From assembly GCA_003833135.1 (NCBI GenBank), contig QZLH01000170.1:95544-121816 (forward strand): a DNA stretch of 26,273 nt, given 5' to 3'. Made by a program: the position numbers and the translations under genes. Below the pieces are notes generated by a model. That model was given only the letters and a program-made list of their open reading frames with translations, ran no database searches and had not been told where the DNA came from. Shown here in pieces: positions 1 to 9,625 of the stretch (position 1 is its first letter; each line of letters opens with the position of its first letter). The DNA is from Oehlia diaphana. Its lineage: Eukaryota > Glomeromycota > Glomeromycetes > Glomerales > Glomeraceae.

Positions 1-849
1 ATTATAAAACATACGTTATAAACTGGAATACCATGCTGTTCGCAAATAATCACATACATTATAAACTGAGATATAATACTGCATATAAGTATAAAGTATA
101 CAAATCTTTACTATTTAAAAATACCGTGTATATAATACGGTGTGCAAAATACCGAATGTATATCGTATGTGAAAATACTGTTAAAATACTTTAATGATAC
201 TGTAATGATACTGTTCGCAAAATACGGTAATACCGTATATTAACCGTGTCCATATTTTTTATAGGGAGAAATATTAGTCAAAAAATTTTACTAATTACAG
301 TAATTAGTTAGTAATTAAATAAACTTGTTAATAAACCATTAAAAAAAAATAAAAAGGATTTCATAAGAATATGATTCTATGGCTGTGCCGGCAATCAGTT
401 TCTATTACTTCCGTTATCCTATAGTATAACGTATTGTAGAATCACTAACTGAATAAATCATTCAAAATGAATAATTAGATTCAATTTAGCATCTTCTTTT
501 ATATGGTATTTTGTTGCCATATTATTTGAATCAATTAAAATCTTTTTATAATAAAATCTGGAATATTTATTCAGAAAAATCCTTCGTGTAATGTGATTAT
601 ATTTAAATTTTTAAATAAATTGAAAATAGTGATTTATTAAAAAAGTTTAAACTTTTTTTTTACTCATGTAAAAAGGATTAATCTAATTTCAAAATTCATA
701 TAATTTCTATTTTAGATTTTTTTTTTTAGACAAGGTCAACATATTCGTTTTGACTATTCTGGTGAATGGATCTGTGAAAGGCTCATTTTTACAGAGTTTT
801 TTACAGAAATAATGGATAAAATTTTTTATAGGATACAAGCATTATTGTA
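1..849. other. Non-coding AT-rich stretch, no gene recognised
   Basis: There is no convincing gene here. The first 260 bases are built of short degenerate repeats around ATACGGT/ACCGTAT, including a perfect short palindrome at about 222-238 (ATACGGTAATACCGTAT). From 728 to 850 one frame is open for 40 codons and reads like ordinary protein (it contains FDYSGEWICERL), directly behind a pyrimidine-rich tract ending in TTTAG. It could be an exon relic, but I recognise no family. Confidence 0.5.
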
Positions 850-993
850 ATGGGAGTGAAGACGCGCTACTTCTTTTTATTAATTTTCTTCTTTTTAGAT
901 TCTTTAGAACTAAGAAGAAATGCAGGTGCTGTTAGAGGCACAAAACAATTGCTCAACAGAAAAGATAACGGAATCAAAGATATGAATTTATAA
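850..993 (+). CDS. Possible very small secreted-type protein (47 codons)
   Basis: A 47-codon reading frame starts at ATG 850 and ends at TAA 991-993. The first 20 residues are MGVKTRYFFLLIFFFLDSLE: two positive charges followed by a strongly hydrophobic core, the usual look of a signal peptide. The remainder is short, basic and polar, without cysteine pairs. The ATG overlaps the stop of the open stretch 728-850 (TAATG). Small secreted proteins are common in mycorrhizal fungi, but hydrophobic phenylalanine/leucine runs also arise by chance in AT-rich DNA. No family is recognised and there is no evidence of expression. Confidence 0.2.
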   Translation: MGVKTRYFFLLIFFFLDSLELRRNAGAVRGTKQLLNRKDNGIKDMNL

Positions 994-1144
994 TATGAGC
1001 TAAAAAGATATACCGCTTAAAATTATAATAAATTCATGACAATTCTACTTTATTTAAAACAAAAAAAAAGTGTCTGCTGTTCTATATGATAATTGCTAAA
1101 TGTAAATTAAAATATTTCTCCGCTCAAATTATCAATTTGAACCG

Positions 1145-1213
1145 TGGGTGATATGATCAGCAAATCCCGTAATTTTGGCCAAAATTATAAATTATCATAT
1201 GATCAGCCACTAC
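1145..1213. repeat. Imperfect palindrome / small inverted-repeat element
   Basis: Two arms of about 34 bases are imperfect reverse complements around the centre AATTTTGGCCAAAATT (about 1171-1186). The left arm begins GTGGGTGATATGATCAGC and the right arm ends CATATGATCAGCCACTAC. The TTTGGCC core recurs nearby (about 1229) and at about 4273 and 5010, suggesting a dispersed short repeat family. It is probably a fold-back or MITE-like remnant. I could not identify a target duplication. Confidence 0.5.
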
Positions 1214-1482
1214 TCCAGATTTATTAATCTTTGGCCCAAATTTTAGTCTATTGGTAATGATAATCAAATTTATAAAATTGTCAAAAAAAATAAAATAAAA
1301 TAAAATAAACCTGCGAAATTTGAAGTTAGCTATACTTGCTGAAATTATGCTATTACATTCTATTAAAAAAAATCACGTGATTTCATATAGGAAAACATTA
1401 TTCTTTGTTACTCCGAATGTGTAAGGATGCGTAGTAAAGATATTTTTATCCTTAAATAAAAACGGAGCGATCATCAGAATAC

Positions 1483-3920
1483 ATGCTGAGACTAAAACTA
1501 ATACGTAAGTTAAATGAATATTCTAAAAAAAAAAAAAATTTTTCTTTCCTCAATAAACAATAAATAATTCTTTTTATTATTATTTCTTTCATTCAATAAT
1601 AGCTAAAAATGATAATATCAATAATCCAAACGAATGGATTGAAAATGCTATTTCAAAGAAACTTATTGAATATTATGAATATAAATATTTTAATGATATT
1701 AAAGAAATTGGTACTGGATCATTCGGAAAAGTTTATCGTGCAAATTGGAAAAATCCAGAAAAATATGAAAAATATTTAGCAATAAAATCTTTTTTAAAAT
1801 TTAACAAAGCTACTGACAATGAGATCATTGAAATGGTAATTATTTTATGTAAATAAAAAAGAAATACTATATCTTTTTATTCTATAATGATTCTTATTGT
1901 ATTTATATTTTTTATTAGTTAAAACTTCAAAGTGAAGCTGATTTTCATGATAGTGTTATTCATTTCTATGGAGTTACGTCAGGTATGATAAAATCCAATG
2001 AAAATCTTTTGATGTGGTGTTTTTATAAACCTTAAAAATTAACAAAATTTTTTTATGGTACATATTAGAAAATGATCAAAATAATCTACCAAAAAATTAT
2101 TCATTGGTAATGGAGTATGCAGACGGTGAAACTCTTAGAGAATATTTAAGAAAAAATTTCGATAAATTTACTTGTGATGACAAATTAAGTCTAGCTTATC
2201 AACTAGTTTGTGCTGTTTCGTGCTTGCATAATGAAGGAATTGTGCATAGTGATTTGGTAATTGCATTATTCCTTATATTACTTATCCATTAACACTTAAT
2301 GTAAAATCTCGATTAACAAATTTTTATCCATTTAATTAGCACTCCAATAACATATTAGTTCACCAAAATATTGTTAAACTGGCCGATTTTGGGCTATTGA
2401 AAAGGTTTGAAGAAGATACCCAAAGTCAATAAAAATTATTTGGTGTGATTCCATATACTGATCCAAAAAGGTTAATTGAGCGAAAATATAAATTAAATAA
2501 AATGAGTGATGTATATAGTGTAGGAGTATTGTTATGGGAAATATCCAGTGGTCGACTGCCTTTTTATACTGAAGGAGAGCAATACGATATTAGTTTAATT
2601 TATGAAATTATACAAGGTTTGAGAGAAAAGCCCATTCCTGATACTTCAATCACTTATGTCAAGTTATATACCGGTAAATATAATATTTTATAAGTAACTT
2701 TAACAAAACAATTACTAACTTAAAGGTTATTATTTCTTTAGATTGTTGGAATGAGGAGCCAGATAATCGTCCAACTATATGTAAAGTAGTTAATCGACTG
2801 AATGATATTATTTTTCCAAATGATGAAACAACAAAAATTGATGATGATGATTTAGTCAATATAAATATTGACAAGTCTGAATTTTCATCAGCTGGTGGAT
2901 TGGATAAAAAGGTTACGAATAAAATCTATGAAATAACGGAATATTTGAATGATCAATTTTTAAAATATGTTGATGAATTAGTTAATCTTATTTGTAAAGA
3001 GATAAATGAAGGAAAAGAATTGGGAGTAACAAAAGAACATATCTTTGATTATTTCAAAAATCATAATATAAACTTACAAGAAATTTATGATTGGTTACTA
3101 CATAATCAGAATAATACAAATTCTATATTTTTGCTTGGATATTTGTATTATCGTGGGATTGGAGCAATCAAAAATGATTGGAAAGCATTTAATTTGTTTT
3201 TTGATGCATTAAAAAAAGATCACATATTAGCACGATATCATGTTGGATTATATTATGAATCTGGTAATAAAATTGTAAAGGATGAAAAGTTAGCTTTTGA
3301 ATTTTATGAAAATATAGCAAACAAAAATCATGCAGCAGGAGAATACAAAATCGGGTATTTCTATGAAAAAGGAATAGGTACCAAAAAAGATACAAATCTA
3401 GCAATTTGTTGGTATGAAAAAGCCGCAAATAATGGAAATAGTAGGGCTCTATATAGCCTTGCTTTTATGTACAAGGAAGGAAAAGTTATTGAAAAAGATA
3501 ATATCAAAACTTTTGATTTATTTAAAAAATCAGCTGAAGGAAAATATTCAAATGGAATAAATATGTTAGGATGTTGTTATGAAGTTGGAATTGGAATGAC
3601 AATTAATAGAAAAATAGCATTCAAATTATATAAAACTGCTGCAGATTTAGGAAATACATATGGAATAAACAATTTAGTGAGGTCGTTGTTACCAAGATAG
3701 AATTGGGATTAGAATTGATAAATATAAAGCACTTGAATTATATCAAAAAGCAGCAAAACTTGGAAATAATAAAGCTCAAGTTAATCTTGCCAGAAAATAT
3801 GAGATTGGAGAAGGACTTGCAAAAGATATAAACCAAGCGATCTATTGGTATGAAAAATCTGCCAAACAAGAAAACTTAAATGCACAAATGAAGTTAATGA
3901 GGCTAAAAGAATTAGTCTAA
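1483..3920 (+). pseudogene. Kinase A: protein kinase with Sel1 repeats, broken by a stop and a frameshift
   Basis: Six exons can be joined: 1483-1504, 1603-1835, 1919-1982, 2069-2256, 2340-2673 and 2742-3920, all GT-AG. Kinase motifs appear in order: glycine loop IGTGSFGKVYR, lysine in LAIKSF, HSDLHSNNIL (catalytic Asp and Asn kept; the usual Arg before Asp is Ser), ADFG, SDVYSVGVLLWEISSG and CWNEEPDNRPT. A linker then leads to seven Sel1-like repeats of about 36 residues, which normally form a helical protein-binding solenoid. Two lesions are visible: TAA at 2430-2432 in the activation segment, where kinase B has TCA, and an extra four bases (GTGA, 3677-3680) in the sixth Sel1 repeat. After each break the frame stays well conserved, so loss is recent or the assembly is wrong. 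The 22-base first exon is in frame but uncertain: aligned to kinase B, the original ATG may instead be the ATA at about 1600. Confidence 0.85.
2900..3916 (+). repeat. Seven Sel1-like repeats of kinase A
   Basis: This is the 3' part of kinase A. Each unit follows the Sel1 pattern of a small-residue helix (LGYLYYRGIG, IGYFYEKGIG, LGCCYEVGIG, ARKYEIGEG) then a lysine/aspartate turn and a second helix (AFNLFFDALKK, AICWYEKAAN, ALELYQKAAKLGN). Five units lie before the break at 3677-3680, one spans it, and one follows it in the shifted frame, ending at the stop 3918-3920. Sel1 repeats are TPR-related adaptors. Their fusion to kinases is a recurrent architecture in Glomeromycotina. Confidence 0.85.
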
Positions 3921-5688
3921 ATTATAGTATTAATATATACTAATAATTTTGTTACACATATACTTTATATGTTAGTAAAGTTTAGATTATTATATTATTA
4001 CCTCAATTTTTGTGATTGTAATAAATGTTTGCTACTAGACTACTATAGCTGTGATCCGTCAAAATTGTTACCCGGCTCCATAGCGGTATTAACCATTTTA
4101 CCAATTTATTATTTATTAGGTATGACCCGATTTCTCAATAAATATATAAATCAAGATATTTATTGAATTTACAAAATTTGATATCATTTAAGCTTTAAAA
4201 AATAAAAAGTCTTATTACAGTTATAGAATAATTGCTAGTAGTGACTATCAACAATTATTCAATCTGACCGAAATTCATAATTTGGCCAGAGTTAATAAAA
4301 ATTCTATTTAGTCAATTAAAAAATAATTCTTTGTGCGGACGATCATCAACTGTCGCAAAGATCCTATAAACCTTAATTCCGGCCGGCATTAAAATTATGG
4401 TCAGAGTTATTATATAAATTTGGCAAATTTTAATTTTTGGCTACCTGGGTAAATACCAGATATTTATATATCAACATATAAAACAGATACCAAATTAGTA
4501 TTGCTTATTTTTACCCATTTGCTATATAATAACTCACATACTTACAAATACCAAGTATACCCGGGTTGTATCCAGGTAAACGGGTAATGAAGTCACAGCT
4601 CTATTTGCTACTCCAAGTATTCAATTATTAACTATTAGCTTTTACAAGTTGGAGATGGAATAAAATTTATATATATGAATACTTTTCATTAATTTTTTAT
4701 TTTTCACGTCATTCAGTTATTACCTCAGAGAATCGACTTAAACCTTTCTTAAATTACTTTATTTTCTTATCAATCATCTGAAAGTATAAAATTATTACCA
4801 CTTCAATAAATTCCGATGAAGTTAACAATCTATCCCATTCAATAAAAACTAATTAATTATTATTTTATCAACTATAACGATTCAACTTATTCATTAATAT
4901 GATCTATATAAGCTAGTGTTTCGATCCAGATAAAAACTATCATCCGAATTGAAAAAAAAAATGTTTCGTGAATGATAAGTTAAATTTCAGCTGAAATTAA
5001 GTGGAAAATTTGGCCAGAATTAATGAAAATCCGGGTTTACCCATTGCAGGCCTCTACAGTTTACATGTATTTGTGAAAAGAATTATTAGAGTGAAAAAGC
5101 CGTAAATAATATTTATCTTATGCATATATTGTCGTCAAGAGATAAATTATTGCAAAGAAATGACCTTTCGATCAATAAGTTAAATTATTATTATCGGTTA
5201 AAAAGAAATAGGATCGACTACCGATGAGGCTGGAATTACATAATAATTCATATTCAAAAAAGGAAATTTTACATTTTTTGCGAACCTGTATTGTGAATTT
5301 CTTTTTTTTTTCTCTTTGTTAAAAATTATGTATGATATAATGACATAATGAGTACAAAAAAAAAAATACATAGAATTTTCCAAGTTTACAATCTGTATTG
5401 TGAAAATTCTAAAATTAATTGCTAGAATGTTCTTTGTCGAAAATGTCTTTTACAATAAAGTGTGTTTGAACCTAGTTTAATTCTGACTAGAAAACTTTTA
5501 TTTACATTACCTTTCATAGAAATAATCAAAAACCATATCATTGTAATAAATCCATAACCCATTTTGTGATTGTATAATCGGAATTCCACATAATTGGAAC
5601 CTGGTAATATTAGTAAAAAAGATTATAAATAACAGAACGATAAATTTTTTCAATGCAAAAGAAAGTCATATATTTTCAATATTCACAC
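3921..5688. other. Intergenic stretch between kinases A and B
   Basis: I see no gene. The sequence is AT-rich with scattered GC-rich patches. Around 4235-4410 and 4990-5040 are segments sharing the TTTGGCCAGA(G/A)TTAAT core with other repeats in the window. Around 4440-4590 there are several CCCGGGT/TACCTGGGTA motifs in both orientations (for example 4560-4590). These look like degraded transposon ends, but no boundary or target duplication can be fixed. Open frames of about 60 codons in this stretch have composition typical of chance. Confidence 0.5.
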
Positions 5689-6354
5689 ATGACTGAAAAC
5701 GATAATATAGATAATCCAATCGAATGGATTGAAGAAGCTATTTCCATTTGGAAAAGTTTATCGTGTCAAGTGGAAAAATACGGGACAATATTTAGTATTA
5801 AAATCTTTTTTAAAGTATAACAAATTTACACCTAGAGAAGTAGTCAGAGAAGTAATTACGTTACTGCATATAAAAAAAAAAAAAATAATAAAATTATTCT
5901 ATTAGTTTAATTCTTATAAGTTTATTTTCAAAAAATTTTGGTATTTTAGTTAACATTTCTACGTGATGTTGATTTTCATGATAATGTCATTTGTTTCCAT
6001 GGAGTTACATTGGGTATGATTGAGAACTATTTTATAAATTTATTAAAGTTATAGTTAATTAAGTTTTTCTTTCATAGCAGAGAATCAATGTAATTTAAAC
6101 AATTCATTGAAATATTATTCGTTGGTAATGGAGTATGCAGACGGCAGAACCCTTAGGCAATATTTAAAAAAAAATTTCGATACACTAGCTTGGAATGACA
6201 AATTAAATATTGCTTATCAACTAGCTTGTGCTGTTCAATGCATGCATTCAGAAGGAATTGTACATAGTGATTTGGTAATTATAATTTCAGAGTTCATTAA
6301 AATGTATCTATTACATTACATTGTTACCAATTTGTTAACACGCAACATTGTTGA

Positions 6355-6357
6355 TTA
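6355..6357. repeat. Left target-site duplication candidate, TTA
   Basis: TTA lies directly before the outer left terminal repeat and matches the TTA directly after the right terminal repeat (14113-14115). A 3-bp TTA/TAA duplication is typical of PIF/Harbinger elements, but three bases are weak evidence alone. Confidence 0.45.
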
Positions 6358-6391
6358 GGCGATACAAACTGGTAAAAATAGTTTACATATC
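6358..6391 (+). repeat. Outer left terminal inverted repeat (decayed)
   Basis: These 34 bases match the terminal repeat of copy 2 except for three transitions (GGCGATAC for GGTGACAC, and an A for G before TTTACATATC). It lies inside the kinase B intron, 83 bases after the splice donor. Confidence 0.8.
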
Positions 6392-6612
6392 CCGCCCGGG
6401 TCGATAAATCTGATTTCGAAATTTTAAATTTTTTTTTTATATTTTATATAATTGGCCAATAAAAACAGTTTATATTTTAATACTATCATGTGATAAACCG
6501 CATATATTGTATTACCGCATATACTTGAACCTGAATGTACAGTTTCTTAAATTGACTAAATCGTATACATAAATGCATACATACAAAAAATTTCAATTGC
6601 CTGTTGGAAACC

Positions 6613-9286
6613 TTAGCCTATTTTATGCTTCCCTTTGTCTCTACCACCCTGTTTCCACCTTAGACGTTTCTTTGATAAATTAGTATTGCCACCACAACTA
6701 CTGCAATGTGGGTGTTCACCTTTTGCTGCTTTAATAACTTCTTGACTTCTGCATTTGAAACAAACGTCCGGATAGATCCCAGCCGAGTAGTATGGTCTCT
6801 TGATTTGCGATGCACAAGACCATGAGTCATTAACAAAGACTCTTAAAAATATTTCACGAATAGAGTCCTTCTCTTCCACAGTATCTTCTTTCTCAGGTTC
6901 TTCTTCCTCATTATTACCAGATTCTTCATCCTCATTATCCAAGTCTTCAGGTTCGCCCCGTTCATTTTTGTTATCCTCTTTCATATCCATAATTTCTTGA
7001 TCGTCAGCTTCTTCATCATCGTTCTCAGTGTCGTCATCATGTTGTTTTGGTGGAATAGCCATTGCTAGATCACATGTGTTATGGAACGATATACCGCAAG
7101 TATAGAAGATTGTATCCAAGAATCTCCGCAGTATTGTCTTATCTTTTTTGGTGAGTTTCTTTGCACTGAATAAGAGACGTGGCTTCTCACACTCAACGCA
7201 ATTTACGGTGATGCCAACATTTTTTGCACATACAGCAGAAGGGCAAAATGGCATTGTATGTTTTGCCCTTGTAGATTTCATTTTTGTTTTAGTATTCTTA
7301 AGTGAAGGTCTATGATCTTCTTTTGTTTCTTTACCATACAGCTCTTCAAATGACTTGTAATGCATGTCCTCTCCAGGCTCTAGATCCGGAAGATGATGCA
7401 ATTGTTCAAAATCTTCTGGCAAACAACGAGGAGGACGGCAAATGGTACAAGCAGGTTCACCGCATTTTTTTATCGTAAACGAGTAATGCCTTGCCATGCA
7501 ACAATGTTCAAAGAACTTTTGTAGAAGCAGCTTTAAATAAAAACAAGAAGTTAATCGAGGTTTTTTTTAATTCACTCAAACTTTTTATTTACCCTTTGTT
7601 TTATATGTTCTGCAGTACAGTCTTCATTGGTAACACTGTCATCCACAAGCTGAATCGTTTCCCAGAATCTCTCCATTTCTATCTCTGATGCTGCGGTAAA
7701 TGTCTCGAAAGGCTCATCTTTAAAAGACTGACGGTCAAATACGCTATGAACCAAATTAATTGGTGCCTGAAGACTTGCATTTAGATCTATCTTCAAGGTA
7801 GAATTCTCTTCGGCAGTTTTGCGGATTTCATTCATTGTGCTGCACTTGCTCATTAACCTTTCTGAATCATCATTCATTTCAGATCGCATCAGGCCAATGC
7901 TTTGTAGTCCTAGGTTTAAAATTGACATGATACGCTCAACAGGATTTTTCCACGAATGTTGTGGTAGAGTTCGAACAGCAACAAAATAATCGAGGTCCAG
8001 TGCAATGAAAAGACAAATATATGAGAGCTGAACACGAGCATATGTACAATGATGATCTGGTCCACCATCCGTATAGAGACACAGTACAGACTTGTTAACA
8101 AGCTCTTCTTCAAGAAGTAGTTGGTACAGTTCTGTTGCATGTCGGAGAGGTGAGGAAGGTTGAAAGATTGGATCTTTTAACCCAATGTGTACTTTTCCTG
8201 CATAAAAATCACCATTGATCGATTCAGGCATGTTGCATACCATTGCTACACTTGGTATGATTCCCGTTTTGGTAAAGTCATAGTCAGCAACTGCAAATGT
8301 GATGTCCTTACTGACTACGACTTTCTTTCCTCTTTCTATTGCAGCAATGGGAAATCCAGGTTCTTCAACTTTGCAGCGATGTTTGTCATCTAAAAAGATT
8401 AAATTTGTGATCTTTCTAAAATTAACAGCAAATTCTTTCTCATAACGAAACAATACTGATGTGTAGTGAACATCAGGATGGAAAGCTCGTAGTTGACGTG
8501 TTTGAACCATAAACTTTAGAGGCAATAGACCAGTGAATTGCAAGCTACTGAGTCGCGTTGGATTCTTGGGCCAGAACTGCAATCGTAACCATTGTGCATT
8601 AAGAATTAGCGTTTCTGGTGGGCATTCACGTTTAATCTGACGTAAAAGATCATTCACTGAGATTGCAGTAGCAAGATGCACGACTGTGCCATGTCTGCGT
8701 TCATCTACAGCAGTTACAGCATCTGCTGCTTTCCCTGCAAGAAACTGAGCTGCAATTTTCTAAAAGGCATCATATTTGCTAGATCTTCCGCTTCTATGTT
8801 CACGTAAATCAATGGTAATTTCTGGATCCCCAAGTTCTAAAGCAAGCCTAACACGCTCATCAACTTTTGCATCATTTGTAGTGTTAGCTGCAGAAACATC
8901 ATCTGTTAACATTTGATATATTGTTCGAAGTGTTGATGACTTGACCTTCGGAAGAAGTAGATCACAGGTACGTTGATAATTTATTCGCATTGCTCTTGTG
9001 TGATAATGAGGTGCATCTACTTGCAATTCATTTACAATACGGGTGTTCTCTTGTAAAAGTTTCATTTCATCAGCATGTTCGTCAATCTTCTATATGGAAA
9101 TTGCGTTAAAAGAGTTATTCTCTGAATTAAATTGGTATTCTCCAATTTTGAAGGAAAATGCATGAGATAACCTCTGGATATAGCGCATTCTTTGCCTATG
9201 AGTGCAAATTTTTCATTAATACATACTAGCAATCATTAACAATGTTAATTCTATTCTATCTAGTACTTACACTGGATCATTTGGTA
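6613..9286 (-). pseudogene. Transposase of copy 1, truncated, two in-frame stops
   Basis: Exons on the minus strand are 9271-9286 (partial exon 1), 7593-9195 and 6613-7530, joined by introns at 9196-9270 and 7531-7592. Exon 2 holds the catalytic region: FLDDKHRCKV, LYTDGGPDHHCTY and SWKNPVERIMSILNLGLQ supply the likely D, D and E of a DDE/RNase-H-fold transposase. Exon 3 carries the FFEHCCMARHYSF and KKCGEPACTICRPPR cysteine motifs, a long Asp/Glu-rich stretch, and a final pair of CxxC motifs (CFKC, CSSC) like a zinc ribbon. Two tryptophan codons have become TAG (9090-9092 and 8760-8762; copy 2 has TGG at both). The N-terminal exon is missing. Superfamily not recognised; very similar proteins are, from memory, frequent in Rhizophagus and in corals and sponges. 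Confidence 0.8.
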
Positions 9287-9370
9287 NTTATGCATTTATT
9301 CAAACTATATTATTTTAAAAATGAATTCTTGATGTTATTAAAATGTACACAAAAAATTAATTTATTATAA
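9287..9370. other. Unresolved base and 83-bp unexplained spacer between transposon copies
   Basis: Position 9287 is N. Up to 9286 the sequence follows the transposon. After it come 83 AT-rich bases matching neither the element nor the kinase intron, then the full terminal repeat of copy 2. The spacer ends in TAA directly before that repeat. The N probably marks a contig join, so the adjacency of the two copies is not secure. Confidence 0.7.
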
Positions 9371-9404
9371 GGTGACACAAACTGGTAAAAATGGTTTACA
9401 TATC
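9371..9404 (+). repeat. Left terminal inverted repeat of copy 2
   Basis: It starts GGTGACACAAACTGG and ends TTTACATATC, and is the reverse complement of 14079-14112 apart from two mismatches. The following 130 bases also match copy 1 (6392-6520), so they belong to the element. Confidence 0.85.
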
Positions 9405-9625
9405 CCGCCCGGGTCGGTAAATCTGATTTCGAAATTTTAAATTTTTTTTTTATATTTTATATAATTGGCCAATAAAAACAGTTTATATTTTAATACTATC
9501 ATGTGATAAACCACATATATTGTATTACCGCATATACTTGAACCTGAATGTACAGTTTCTTAAATTGACTAAATCGCATACATAAACGCATACATACAAA
9601 AAATTTCAATTGCCTGTTGGAAACC

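Larger units (their letters stand above)
6358..9286 (-). mobile_element. DNA transposon copy 1, truncated
   Basis: This copy begins with a decayed terminal repeat (GGCGATACAAACTGG against GGTGACACAAACTGG in copy 2). It runs parallel to 9371-12289 with many point differences. It carries the last two transposase exons and 16 bases of exon 1, then stops at the unresolved base 9287, lacking the N-terminal exon, the minisatellite and the right end. Its GC content is visibly higher than the flanking kinase DNA, consistent with an insertion from a different compositional background. Truncation may be real or may reflect the scaffold join at the N. Confidence 0.85.

Noticed and set aside
3677..3740. 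GTGAGG in kinase A as an intron donor
   Set aside because: The next in-frame acceptors leave an intron of about 20 bases and would delete Sel1 consensus residues; a four-base insertion explains the break better.
3969..4166. Plus-strand frame of 65 codons after kinase A
   Set aside because: No homology, leucine/tyrosine-rich composition typical of AT-rich chance frames, no splice context.
5198..5383. Minus-strand frame of 61 codons
   Set aside because: Composition follows poly-A/T tracts; no family features.
6800..7000. Plus-strand serine-rich reading frame
   Set aside because: It is the complement of the acidic Asp/Glu codons of the transposase exon on the minus strand.
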